Source: Oreohelix idahoensis
Lineage: Eukaryota > Mollusca > Gastropoda > Stylommatophora > Oreohelicidae
DNA length: 64,000 nt
Assembly (NCBI GenBank): GCA_024509875.1
Contig: JAMPIV010003457.1
Location: 488,410-552,409, forward strand
Direction: 5' to 3'
The position numbers and the translations under genes are program-made. This document shows, piece by piece, positions 1 to 10,572 of the stretch (its first letter is position 1; every line of letters starts with the position of its first letter). The notes under the pieces were generated by a model. That model made no database searches. It worked only from the letters and a program-made list of their open reading frames with translations, and was not told the origin of the DNA.

Positions 1-655
1 TTATTGCCATCAAGCACCCAATACGTTAGTGTTTCAATGGCGCCTTATTGTCATCAAGCACCCAATACGTTAGTGTTTCAATGGCGCCTTATTGTCATCA
101 AGCACCCAATACGTTAGTGTTTCAATGGCGCCTTATTGTCATCAAGCACCCATTAGGATGTGTTTCAATGGCGCCTTATTGCCATCAAGCACCCAATACG
201 TTAGTGTTTCAGTGGTGCCTTATTGTCATCAAGCACCCAATACGTTAGTGTTTCAATGGCGCCTTATTGTCATCAAGCACCGATTAGGTTAGTGTTTCAA
301 TGGCGCCTTATTGTCATCAAGCACCCAATATGTTAGTGTTTCAATGGCGCCTTATTGTTATCAAGCACCCATTAGGTTAGTGTTTCAATGGCGCCTTATT
401 GTCATCAAGCACCCAATACGTTAGTGTTTCAATGGCGCCTTATTGTCATCAAGCACCCATTAGGTTAGGGATTCAATGGCGCCTTATTGCCATCAAGCAC
501 CCAATAGGTTAGTGTTTCACTGGCGCCTTATTGCCATCAAACACCCAATACGTTAGTGTTTCAATGGCGCCTTACTGCCATCAAGTACACAATAGGTTCA
601 CGTTTGTGGGGCACATTATTGCCATCACGCACCCACTAGGATCACGTTTCAATGG
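1..655. repeat. 44-bp minisatellite array, about 15 copies
   Basis: Direct head-to-tail copies of a 44-bp unit containing the words CATCAAGCACCCA, TTAGTG and TTTCAATGGCGCC start at base 1, so the array probably continues to the left of the window. Copies vary mainly at CAATACG versus CATTAGG and become degenerate after about 570. There are no unique spacers, so this is a minisatellite and not a CRISPR. The unit is not a multiple of three, and the short open frames that cross it are by-products of the repeat. Confidence 0.95.
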
Positions 656-1335
656 CGTCACAAATGTTGTACTTTCAGGTGGGCAAGATGGTGTTTAGAT
701 TTGTTATGTGTCTTCTTTAATGTACATACCGGCATTCCACTGCCTCCGCCTTTTTGTCTAATAACACTAATTCCGTACATGAAGGGAAATCCAGCTTGCA
801 TCTGACGCTTGGAGAGTTGATAACGTAAAAGTTATACTTAAGCTAGACTGTAACTGTTTGAGGAACACTGGTGTAATACGTACAGAGTCAGGTCACATGT
901 TAAAATACGCTATTCTGATAGGAGGATCCGTAACGATAATGATAGTTTCGAGACAGTCATTATTAGTCATAATTAATATTTCATGTGATAGATTAAAAAA
1001 ACAATATTCACGAATACGTGGAAATTAATTTAACGAGTAGTTGAAATTTTTGTTAATTTGGCAAGTGGTTCCCTGTAGTGTTTGTGAGCACCCATTCATA
1101 GATGGAAGATGGAAGATGGAAGATCTAAATGATGATATGTTTCTCATACACAAACTAATCTTTCATTGCTGAACAACGAGCACATTTTGGACTCCTGCTC
1201 TTTTCTTTTTTCTTTTTTTAACATAGCGGCGTTTTCGGTTTTTTATTATATTTTATTTTATTTAGACAAAAGTTTTGCCAAGGTGGATAGAGGTTTTCTG
1301 AAGGTGTTGAAATTACTCAAAAATGTGTAGTCACT
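656..1335. other. Non-coding AT-rich stretch
   Basis: No coding region, RNA gene or repeat family is recognised. A short triplicated GATGGAA word lies near 1098-1125, and T-rich runs lie near 1200-1265. Confidence 0.6.
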
Positions 1336-1340
1336 GCCAG

Positions 1341-1950
1341 TGTTTGTTTGTTTGTTTGTTTGGCTTTCGGTTTAAGGACTATTTTCATTGCACACTGACA
1401 ACTCCATCAGTGCTCCGATCTCCTCCCTTAGATCATACAAGGCGGATTTCAGCACAGTGCACGAAATCCATAGCACCGGTGAGGATCCCAATGTGGGATA
1501 AAAGAATGGAACATTCCATAAATATTTTTGTTTTGGGTACATTTTCAAATTGTTTAAATTTTGCCGTATGGCCTACTCTTTACGATTACCAACTGCCGGG
1601 GTGTTTTTTACAAGACAGCAGGAGGCTGATGCCCCCTCCCTCCCCTTAGAGTGTAAAGGAGATTAAGGGGGTCGAAGCACATGATCGACGATGTATCGCT
1701 CTGTATAGGGTTTCCTATCGTCATAACGTTCGCAATATGCACACAGGACTTCCTATTTTTTTGCTCTTAGCCGAGAAGACCAGGCACCCGATCTCACTAC
1801 TCATGAGATCAGGGGGAGTATGACATCATTAGGAACCACTGATTCTGAAAAAAAATTCCATCAAATATATTCCCTGCACTGGGAACCGAACCTGCTACTT
1901 TTAGAATTAGAGGCGGACGCCATACCTCTTAGCCACTCCAATCTCCTCCC
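1341..1950 (-). mobile_element. Long tRNA-derived SINE, reverse strand
   Basis: Read on the minus strand, the element starts with a tRNA-like head. An A box (TGGCTAAGAGGT, plus positions 1924-1935) is followed by a B box (GGTTCGGTTCCC, plus 1881-1892) at tRNA-like spacing. It runs leftward through about 500 bp of body to a simple (AAAC)n tail, seen as GTTTG repeats on the plus strand at 1341-1362. The body, including the block around TCCATCAGTGCTCCGATC and the block ending GAGTATGACATCATTAGG, recurs at 31652-32066, which shows a dispersed family. At about 600 bp it is long for a SINE, suggesting a composite body with a conserved central domain. The family name is unknown to me. Confidence 0.7.
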
Positions 1951-2060
1951 CCCGCCCCACCCCCAGTGTTTGTCGACGAATACTCATCTTGTAGTAATCT
2001 AATGAATATCTACATTTTATGACGACGACTATTTACAGATGAAACAGTTCAATGATACTC

Positions 2061-2174
2061 GGCAGGTAACAAGAGCTACAGGATATTGAGACGACAGGTA
2101 ACAAGAGCTACAGGATATTGAGACGGCAGGTAACAAGAGCTACAGGATATTGAGACGGCAGGTAACAAGAGCTA
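2061..2174. repeat. 32-bp tandem repeat, 3.5 copies
   Basis: Unit begins GGCAGGTAACAAGAGCTACA and is repeated almost perfectly; the last copy is partial. Near identity of the copies implies recent expansion. Confidence 0.9.
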
Positions 2175-2312
2175 TTGTAATAAGAGGCATTCCATATTCT
2201 GGAATCCCCAGGGAAAGATAAACAGAGAGAAATTTAAAAAAACCTGGTTAAGAGAGCTGGAGACAGACATGAAAAGGATGAAGAAGTCATGGGAAGAACT
2301 TGATCGGACGGC

Positions 2313-2369
2313 ACGTGACAGGAAGATTTGAAACGTGACAGGAAGACTTGACACGTGACAGGAAGATTA
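2313..2369. repeat. 20-bp tandem repeat, 3 copies
   Basis: Three copies of ACGTGACAGGAAGAYTTGA-like sequence lie head to tail just left of the LINE 3' end. Confidence 0.8.
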
Positions 2370-2511
2370 TAGTGGATTTGTTAAACACTTGTGCCACACC
2401 GGGAGCCAATAGGTAATGAAGAAGCAGAAGAGGAAATTATCAAAAGAGAATACAGACCAATACAACAAACAAGCCAAGTGTCACCTTTTGGTTTTTTTTT
2501 TTTTTTTTTTT

Positions 2512-3042
2512 AAACTTTTATTTGTCGTTCTTCCACTTTACAAAAACAGGTACATTGCATGAAATACTAGAAAAATACATTGTATATTACATATAAAGCC
2601 TCATTTGCACTCTCACAAATAAAGTTAAACAAATTATTTTAAATAATAATAATAATAAAATAATATAATTAAAAAATTAAAAAATTAAAAAAGTAAAAAA
2701 AAATTAATAAAAATGATTTATAGCTAATTCAAATTCCTAAACAGTTCATAGTATTTCACATATGTATAAAAAAGCTTACACTTGCTCACACTTCCACTTT
2801 TTTTTCCTTTTTTTTTTTTTTAAATTCCTTTTAGAATTTACAAAAACCCGCAAATTGTACACGCGTACTCTCGCTCACTGGCACACTTGAAAGAAATTTT
2901 CCCAATAAAAACCTTCACATATACATTGAACTTGCATCCAGAAAGCCAATACATGGCTATAATTATTTAAGCTTATGTACAGTCAAAATCTGGGTTGAAA
3001 TTATTTTCCTGTCCCCCCCCCCCCCCCCCCCCCTCAATCCCT
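2512..3042 (-). other. LINE 3' UTR with homopolymer tracts
   Basis: Sequence between the ORF2 stop and the poly-A tail. It holds a second T run near 2800-2822, an A/T-only run near 2640-2715 and a 21-base C run at 3013-3033, which is a G run on the LINE sense strand. No open frame of interest. Confidence 0.6.
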
Positions 3043-6000
3043 TCAACCTTTGATATAATGTGTTTTTTGTAAGAATAATTTTGAGAATAAGTGGGCGTTG
3101 TACTGTTTCCCTTCAAACACCGCGCAGTTCCTACAAATCCAGACTAAATATTTAAATTCCACTATCAGGCTCAAAAGTTTCAGTTCTACTTGTTGTGTGC
3201 ACTTTGGTAGGGAATTCAGCATGATAGCTCTATACATGTCTATACTGCGTGGAAAGTAGACCATCAATTCCTTTTTCAAAATTCCTATTGTAGAAGTGAC
3301 TGTAATACAGTAAAAAAAACAAATGATCTTCTGTCTCCTGTGTATTGGTATTACATAATTTGCATTTTGGGAGGTTCTTCCACTGTGCAACAAGTCTTTG
3401 CCTAATGGGTGTCATGTTATATAATAATCTAAACGTGACTTCCTTTGCGGGTGGAGCAAGTGGTAACTCGTGTCGGCTCTTAAAAATAGGTTGGTAATCA
3501 GTTATAAAATAATTGTACCCACGTTTTATCCTTGTCACCAATGAGGGTTCTTGTACACTAATAAGACTTCTGTAAATGGAACGTGTATTTTGTTGTAATA
3601 AAGGTGTGTTTCCTTGTATGCTTTGTATGCATTGTTTGTAGAACCGTGGTAAAGTGCCAAAATAATGAGGTTGATTGTTTTTGTAACGACATACGTTAGA
3701 TAATCTCAGACCAATATAATAATGAGCTAAAGGATATTGTTCAGGATTTTTTACTATTTCTCCTATGTACTTGATTCTTAAAGCTTTTATTTTAGTTGCT
3801 ATATCTTGTAAAGATACTCCCCCTTTATCTTTGGGTTGTATTAACGTTTTATGCTTTATACAGTGTAAGGTGTTGCGAAATAAGAAAGTTCTTATTAGTT
3901 TGTTTATTCGTGTAATAATTTCTTGAGGAATGGTTTGAACATTTGCTATGTAAATCAACTTAGGTAGAATAAAAGTGTTGATTAAAACCGATCTTCCGAA
4001 AATTGTAGTAGTTTTGTATTTATAGCTTTCTAGTCTGTTTTTTATTTTCTCTAACAAGTTTTTCCATACCTCTGTATTCCTTTGTGTTGGCGTGGCGGTG
4101 TATGTAATACCGTAAATTTTTATTTCATTTACTTGTAGCAACTGGAAGGGGAAATCTGATCTGTTTTTCCATTTACCTATTCCCATTAACTTTGATTTCT
4201 GAATGTTTATATTTGCTTCACTGGCTCGTCCAAACTCATTAAAGGTGTTTAAAATATTTTTGAATAGATGAAATTTTGGTTGGGAAAAATATCGTGTCAT
4301 CCGCGTAGGCGGCTAATTTTCTTTGATCTTGTCCTGGAATGAAAACTCCCGTGATTTTTGTGTCTTGTCTAATTTTCTCTAACACGGGTTCTATTGAAAG
4401 TACATATAACAAGGGCGAGAGTGGACATCCTTGCCTAACTGACCTAGTTAAAATAAATGATTCTGTGATTGTGTGATTTATTAAAAGTCTACTTTCGAAT
4501 GTTTTGTATATAATTTCTATCCATTTCCTAAAGTATGGCCCTACATTACAAGCGAGCAGAGTTTTGTGCAAAAAAGAATGGGATACCCTGTCGAAGGCTT
4601 TTTCTTGGTCCAACGATAAAATAGCGGCCTCGTGCTGCTTGTCTGACGCGTAGTTAATCAGGTCTCTAAAAAAGTGTGTATGTTTGCTAATATTCCTCTG
4701 CGGCACGCTGTTCTGTTGGTCGTCATGAGTTAGGATATGCATGAATGGTTTCAGTTTATTAGTTAGAGTTTTAGTTAAAATTTTGTAGTCAGTGTTTAGA
4801 AGTGATATGGGTCTGTAATTTTTTAGTAGTTTCCTATCTGTTTTTTCTTTTGGTAAGAGTACTATGTACGACTGGTTTAAACTTTCAGGAAGTTCGCCCT
4901 TCTGAAAGGCTTTCTCAAAAACTTTCATTAATAGTGGTCCGAGAACGGGAAAAAAGAAAGTATAGAATTCTGATGTAAGGCCGTCTGGGCCTGGGGTCTT
5001 ATCTCGGTTTAGTGTGATTACTGTCTCTCGCACATTTTCGAGTGTTATAACTTGGTCTAAATTTTTATTTTCTTGTTCTGCAAGAGGCTTTGTGTACTTT
5101 AAAAAAAAATTTTGCGCGTCTGTTCTTGTTTCTTCTTTGGTGTATAAATGTTTATAAAACTCCAAGATGGTCTGACATATGTGTGTGTTGGTCGTTTGCA
5201 ATTGTCCATTGTTATCTAGTATTTCGCGGATCTGCTTATTTTGTTGAACGTTCTGTTCTATTGCCAAGTACTGTTTCTTTGGAGTCTCTTGTGTTGTATA
5301 TAACTTCGTTCTCAGCATTGCACCTTTGTATATGTGTTGTTCACGCTGTTCTAACTGGTCTTGTAACATCTGAATAACCGGGTTAGTTTTGTCTATCTTT
5401 TTTGTCAGTTTGATAGCTTGTTCTAATATCTTTTTTTTTTTTTGTGTTTTGGATGTCATGTGTATGTAAGTTGCCAGGACCTGTGTCCTGTCTTTTATGG
5501 GTTTTTTTTAATAGGTCCCAATATCCTGCAATGTTTTGTTCAGGGGTCTGTTCTGTGTATTCTAATATGAGCTGCGTTATTTCCTTTGTGAAGAAATCAT
5601 GTTTAAGTAGACTATTATTAAACTTCCAATGTGGAGATCTTTTAGATGTTATAATGGGCGTCCCTATACCTAACACTGTATAAACTGCTTTATGGTCCGT
5701 GAAGTCAAGTGTGCTGTTAATATGTTGTGTTTCCTATACCTTATAAATATCTGATGTATATATCCTATCTATCCTAGATGCTCGTCGTTAGCCTGGGTGT
5801 GTCTTATCTATGAAAGTGTACGATCTATTTTTTGGTTCAACACTTCTAAAGGCATCATTTAGACTATGCTCTTCTCAAATAGTTTGTAATATCTTCCACG
5901 GAGATGTCTGATTCTTAGTTACATATGTGTTCTGTGTTTGTAAGGTTCGACCGGCAAGATCTAGGTCAGATATGACACAATTAAAATCCCCTCCTAAAAT

Positions 6001-6453
6001 TAAGTTCCCTCCTTTGTAGTGTCGTGACAAAACGTCAGAGAGTTCTCCATAAAAAGCTGGCTGGTTTGTTTTTTGACTGGGAGCGTATATATTGACTAAT
6101 GTGTATGTGTCTTGTTCGCTTTGTTTATTTTTTATTTGGACACAAACTAATCTACCGTTAGTGTCCGTGTTATGGTGTGTTATTTCCCAGTCTTCTGATA
6201 CTTGTAAGATCGCTACTCCTGTGTGTGATGTCCCTATACTAAACCACGCGTTTCTTAAGCCTAATTTTGTTGTCATTTGTTTGGCCCGGAAGTTTGAAAT
6301 AACTCTGGTTTCTTGCAGAAAAACAAAATCGGGTTGGTATTTTTTAATTAGTATTTCCAGAGAGTTTAGTTTATTTGTTAAACCGTTTATGTTTAAAGAC
6401 AACAGGGTTAAACTGAAGGGCGTAGTGTTGGGGTGTAAAACAGTGTGCGCCAT
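3043..6453 (-). pseudogene. Tx1-like LINE ORF2: endonuclease + reverse transcriptase, decayed
   Basis: Pol protein that nicks target DNA and reverse transcribes LINE RNA. On the minus strand 6453-5875 encodes the endonuclease start (LLSLNINGLTNKLNSLE, FVFLQET with the metal-binding Glu, and GGDFNCVISD). After stops at about 5690-5875, 5676-5383 and 5459-4239 give the linker and RT core: TPGPDGL, NYRPISLLN, SLDQEKAFDRV with the motif A Asp, RQGCPLSPLLY, and AYADDT with both catalytic Asp residues. 4300-3230 gives the thumb and C-terminal region with a CKLC...H motif, and 3393-3043 supplies the last part in another frame. At least four frame changes or stops separate the pieces, so the copy cannot make intact protein although the catalytic residues remain. 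Confidence 0.88.
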
Positions 6454-7014
6454 GAAAAAAAACCAAACATTATTCCCTTAAACGTTTACATAAATTTAAA
6501 AAAAAGTATGCAGTTCCCTTGTTACTGCATAGAGTAGGTGCAGTCAGTTCTAGGAAAGAGGAAAGGTGCTTGAGCATCTGTGTGGGTAAGGAATAAGGTT
6601 GATGGGTGAAGAAAAATTTTCCGCTCAAGAAAAGAAAGGCCCCAGACTTGGGACACGGATAAAGGATGATAAGTGACAAAAAGGACTATTGGAGGAAAGT
6701 GTGTGGTTATGTAATGAAAAAGATGCGAAAAACCAAAAGGCAGAAAAGGAAGTAAGTATCAAGATACTACAAAGGGAAAGGATGTCTTGAAAAGGAAGAG
6801 AGTTATAGCATTGTAAATACATACTTGTATATGTCCATTTGCACATATATGTATTCACTATATCGTGTACCTCTATCTGTCCTTGAATTCATATTTACAT
6901 ATATTATTTTAGTTTCACAAGTCTTAACGTCTTAAAACATCACGAGTTTCCCTTCTGTAACTCTGGGTCGTCTATGTACGTGCGACGCGCTTGTGAAAAA
7001 GTTCTTTTCCCTTT
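6454..7014 (-). other. LINE inter-ORF region
   Basis: About 560 bp between ORF1 and ORF2 without a recognisable domain. Its start/stop pattern does not resemble either flanking ORF. Confidence 0.5.
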
Positions 7015-8100
7015 TTAGAAGGTTAAGTCCTGTCCCGGTGAGTTGCTCTCCAGGTCTATTGATAACACTGGGTCATAGTAATCTTCTGTAGCCATCGCTG
7101 CCCAGGAAGAGGAGACACCACCTCGGAGTGGTGTGTCCGTGTCACAATCACTTGTCCTGCTGTTATGCTTGTTGTTGATATCAGTGGTGATATTGGTATC
7201 ACCCAGAGTGGACTGAGGGGATGTCTGCGTAATTCTTCGTTTGACTTTAATCTGTCTCGATTTCTCTTTGTTCTGTTTCCTCTTGTTTAAATAAAGTGTA
7301 AATTTGTCATTGTTCATATCTTCTGGGTCAGATTCGGGTAAAGTCATGTTGTTTGTGTCTTGTGGTACGTCATTTGTTATCTGGGGAGTGTTTTGCATTA
7401 AAGGTGCAGCAGAAGTTGATGATGCTGATTTTGTAGGTTGTTCCTTGTCCGGAACTGTGATTGTGGTCGCTACTTGCGGTTTCCTTCTTGGGCATTGGTT
7501 AACCCAATGACTGTCCAAACCACAAATCGCGCATGGCGTTCGTCTGCCGGTCATTGTAACAAAAATTTTTACGTTTGTCTCGTGTCCCTGCGACTGTAGT
7601 CTCATGTTGACATAGTGCGGGACGTTTCTGGTCGGGTTACTTATGAAGGCCCACTTGTCTGTGGCGTTCTTTAACTGAAAAGCTTCGGCTTCTTTGTCGC
7701 CCGTAATGGATGTGACGATTTGTAGAACAGCGTCCTTTTTTATCGTTGGGGGTAGCCAGTGTAGCACCCCCTTGGACTTCTCCTTTTCTTGATGTTCTAT
7801 GATTATAGACATCTTGGGATTACCCCATTCAAATTTCTTCCCATGACGGTTCTGATAGTGCGTTATGTGAGCTGACGTCGTCAGGGTCGCGTACCATTTT
7901 AGAGGATTTGAGAATCTGTAAAGGGCTGCAATGTTATTTAAACCCACCCCTGCAGGTCCAGCCAAAATACTCGCCATCAGCGAGTAAGAGGCTCTCGCGG
8001 CTTGTGGCCCGGATGTTGTTAGAACTAGGGTACCTGGTCTGTGCAGCGACCCGCCTTCCAGGGCGTCTTCCATGTTTAGAATAATATCTTGTACTTCCAT
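7015..8100 (-). CDS. LINE ORF1, CCHC zinc-knuckle nucleic-acid-binding protein
   Basis: About 361 residues if started at the ATG at 8100 (MEVQDIILNMEDALEGG). The frame stays open upstream to 8337, but that part translates the repeated 5' monomers and an F-rich poly-T run, so I prefer the inner start. Near residue 180-200 a knuckle CAICGLDSHWVNQC fits Cx2Cx4Hx4C, followed by a basic patch. The C-terminal third is polar and low in complexity, with KRKQNKEKSRQIKVKRR. ORF1 proteins of this kind coat LINE RNA. Unlike ORF2 this frame is uninterrupted. The N-terminal half (about residues 30-170) may be an RNA-binding fold, but I cannot name it. Confidence 0.8.
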   Translation of the reverse strand: MEVQDIILNMEDALEGGSLHRPGTLVLTTSGPQAARASYSLMASILAGPAGVGLNNIAALYRFSNPLKWYATLTTSAHITHYQNRHGKKFEWGNPKMSIIIEHQEKEKSKGVLHWLPPTIKKDAVLQIVTSITGDKEAEAFQLKNATDKWAFISNPTRNVPHYVNMRLQSQGHETNVKIFVTMTGRRTPCAICGLDSHWVNQCPRRKPQVATTITVPDKEQPTKSASSTSAAPLMQNTPQITNDVPQDTNNMTLPESDPEDMNNDKFTLYLNKRKQNKEKSRQIKVKRRITQTSPQSTLGDTNITTDINNKHNSRTSDCDTDTPLRGGVSSSWAAMATEDYYDPVLSIDLESNSPGQDLTF

Positions 8101-8907
8101 TTTGGTTTTGGAAAAAAAAAAGAAATATCCACTCAGAAAAAAACACACACGCTCACAACAATGGTAATCTGCTTTTTTTTTTCTTTTTTTTTTCCTCGCA
8201 TGAGGTCGCATATTTTTTCCTCGCATGAGGTCGCATTGGCACCCGCCCCAAACCCGGCTCTGGTCAAGACCACATGTCCCAACACAAGAAGACCCAATGA
8301 CAAAATGTGTCACTGTAGTGATCTTCTGTGTTCTCACACAAAGGACCTAATGACACATGAATGTCTTTTTTTTTTTTAAATTTCCTCGCATGAGGTTGCA
8401 TATTTTTTCCTCGCATGAGGTTGCATTGGCCCCGCCCCAAACCCGGCCCTGGTCAAGACCACATGTCCCAACACAAGAAGACCCAATGACAACATGTGTC
8501 GTTGGATCAAACCCGGGCGACGGCATTTGAGTTTTTCGTCGACCGGGTTTGGACTGTTTTTCGTCGACACGAGCCGACCTAAATCGACCTGATGAATGTC
8601 AAGAAATAAAGGGATACTCACGTGTAGGTTAGACATGGAGATCCCTATTTTGCGGGCGAACGAAAAAAAAAAAAAAAAAACAAGAAGACCCAATGACAAC
8701 ATGATCCCCTAGCCATGATCCTAGCCATTTTTTTTCCTCGCATGAGGTCGCATATTTTTTCCTCGCATGAGGTCGCATTGGCACCCGCCCCAAACCCGGC
8801 TCTGGTCAAGACCACATGTCCCAACACAAGAAGACCCAATGACAAACTGTGTTACTGTAGTGATCCTCTGTGTTCTCACACATGGGACCTACTGACACAT
8901 GAATGTC
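8101..8907 (-). repeat. Repeated 5' monomers of the LINE
   Basis: A block of roughly 115-175 bp recurs at 8193-8366, 8383-8496 and 8734-8906. Each copy carries the short hairpin word CCTCGCATGAGG (CCTC/GAGG stem), usually twice, then GCCCCAAACCCGG and a CAAGACCACATGTCCC block. The third copy is nearly identical to the first. Tandem 5' monomers are known as promoter units of some LINEs; a promoter role here is inference. Confidence 0.75.
8497..8679 (+). mobile_element. Short polyadenylated retroposon with 24-bp target duplication
   Basis: A 183-bp segment ending in a 17-18 base A run (8662-8679) is flanked by a perfect 24-bp direct repeat (8473-8496 and 8680-8703, beginning ACAAGAAGACCC). The segment is absent from the other monomer copies, so it interrupts one. 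Near its 5' end AAACCCGGgCGACG (8509-8522) pairs with CGTCGaCCGGGTTT (8537-8550), giving a strong hairpin. The poly-A tail plus long target duplication are LINE-machinery hallmarks. The source RNA is not recognised. The caution is that the flanking repeat also belongs to the monomer, so partial monomer duplication could mimic a target duplication. Confidence 0.6.
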
Positions 8908-10532
8908 ACTGTACCGAGTGATAGCCAAAAATTAGGGCGTTGGGTTTAGGAAATATTTGAATGAACGGTGATTTGGTTTTAGTCAAGTAAAAGAGTGTAG
9001 AAAAATGTTTTAGGAAATATGAATGGATTTAGATACAGACTATTTGTCTTAGTTGAAGGGGGGTAAAATGAGTGAAGAGATGCTTTGAGAAAAGGGAGGA
9101 AACTCCGCATATTACGGTTGGTGGATAAAAGTCTTGAATTAGGGTTAAGCAGATTTAGTCGGTTCTCAATTGTGGTTGAGAAAATTAGCATGTAACGATT
9201 TTGTAGTAAGCTTTAAAGAAGAGAATATGGTGTTCAGTTAAAACGTCAAAGGGAGATAACGTAGAATTAAGTCCCTTGTAGGTTTTAGTGAGTTGAGGAA
9301 AAAAATACACACGGGAATAGAGTGAGAGAAGTCTAAAAATAACAGACGATAGTTCACTGAATTCGCTTACGTTGTAAAAGCGTGAGCAATTTTTTCCAGT
9401 GAGTGGAAATAAGGCCGACCAATCGTTTTAGCTGAAAAACAGGGACAGATCAGCTGAGCATTGACTAGAAGTCAAGGGCAGAACAGTTTACGGCTCGCAA
9501 GTGTGCGGTCGTGTATTTCTGAAGATGAAGAAACAAGAATGTTGTGCGGTTGCCACAAGTTTGATAAGATCTGTAGAAGTTATCACAGATAGATTAGAAG
9601 TGACAAAGTAAACTCATAAGGTATATAGATAAGTTAGGAGATGCTAGTCCTAGGAAATTCGGAGGATGTGATAAAGATTAGTCAGAACAGTATGAGTAAA
9701 CTAAGAAGTTTCATAGTCAGAGAAAAATGCTACTTAAGAGAATTTGTTTTATAATGTCACTAGTGAGTGTATTCACAGGAGAGATTCAGGGAATCACCTG
9801 TAAGTATTGACCTTTTATGAATTATTATGCACTTTGATGAACATTTTCCTGACTCGCAGCAGAGAAATCACAAGACGATATGTTAGAAAAATGAGTAAAT
9901 GAAATGGTACTGGGCGAGAAGTTTAAAGAAGAGAAGCAATGGAATGCCCAGGATGTACCAGAGGAATAGAAATACAAAGTACTTTGCATAAAGTTGATCA
10001 GGAGTTTTGAGGCAGATTGGGCAAAATGAAATAGAGCTTGAGGAAGCTAAATAAGTACTTTGAGATGAGATAAGCACAAAGGGGATTAAATGCCTGCATA
10101 TTTTTGAGATACAGAATGTATACTTGAGGTAACTATGATATGACTGCAGGTGTGCTCTATATGAAGAATTACCTGCATCTTTGAAATATATTTATATTAC
10201 ATGTAAATAAATAAGGATTTTGTAAGAGAACAAACAAATGCTTGAGTTGATCCATGAAGGATTGTTGTTGAATGCCTGATCATCAATCACTATAATAAAA
10301 TCACTGTACGATCATTCACGGAATAACAACCAAGAAGGGTACGAACGAGCCAAGGGTTGAAAGTAAGAAGGAAAGTAGTTCATCCAAGAATTGTCAACTC
10401 TGGCGGAGAGGGCCAGTACCAAACACTACTAACTTAAAACTTGGAAGATATACAAGGAGACTGGTGTGAGTCACACAACTAGGCCTGCCATCTGCCACCT
10501 AGTAAAGATTAAGACGAGGTAGCGCTGTTACA
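8908..10532 (+). repeat. 5' LTR of Gypsy element 1
   Basis: 8961-9371 matches 19017-19427 and 10307-10532 matches 19424-19649. Between these blocks the 5' copy carries 935 extra bases (9372-10306), with TACG present at both junctions (9368-9371 and 10307-10310). The left edge is uncertain because it meets the LINE monomers at about 8907. Termini resembling TGT...ACA are present. Confidence 0.75.
9372..10306. other. 935-bp segment present only in the 5' LTR
   Basis: Bounded by TACG on each side; the 3' LTR has a single TACG at that point. Either a deletion through 4-bp microhomology in the 3' LTR or an insertion with a 4-bp duplication in the 5' LTR. No terminal inverted repeats or coding sequence seen, which favours deletion. 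Confidence 0.6.
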
Positions 10533-10542
10533 CGTTACTAAT

Positions 10543-10555
10543 TGGCGCCGTGACC
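10543..10555 (+). other. Primer-binding site of Gypsy 1
   Basis: TGGCGCCGTGACC lies ten bases after the LTR end. It begins with the TGG that pairs with a tRNA CCA end. The tRNA species is not determined. Confidence 0.7.
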
Positions 10556-10572
10556 AGCCCTTCTCGAGTGAC

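Larger units (their letters stand above)
2480..8907 (-). mobile_element. Tx1-like non-LTR retrotransposon (LINE), near full length
   Basis: The element reads right to left. Repeated 5' monomers (8101-8907) are followed by ORF1 with a CCHC knuckle (7015-8100), then ORF2 with an APE-type endonuclease and reverse transcriptase (3043-6453), then a 3' UTR ending in a poly-A tail, seen as a T run at 2492-2511. The RT wording (SLDQEKAFDRV, RQGCPLSPLLY, AYADDT) and a CCHC-type ORF1 without an L1 coiled coil fit the Tx1 clade of the L1 superfamily; the clade call is by eye. ORF2 is broken by several frameshifts and stops. The right end abuts the LTR sequence of Gypsy element 1. Confidence 0.85.

Noticed and set aside
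1..655. Regular repeats that could be taken for a CRISPR array
   Set aside because: Units are contiguous 44-bp copies with no unique spacers and lie in eukaryotic TE-rich DNA.
2475..8912. TGTCAC on both sides of the LINE as its target duplication
   Set aside because: Only 6 bp, and the right-hand word is at least partly LINE monomer sequence (monomer 1 also ends GAATGTC), so the match may be chance.
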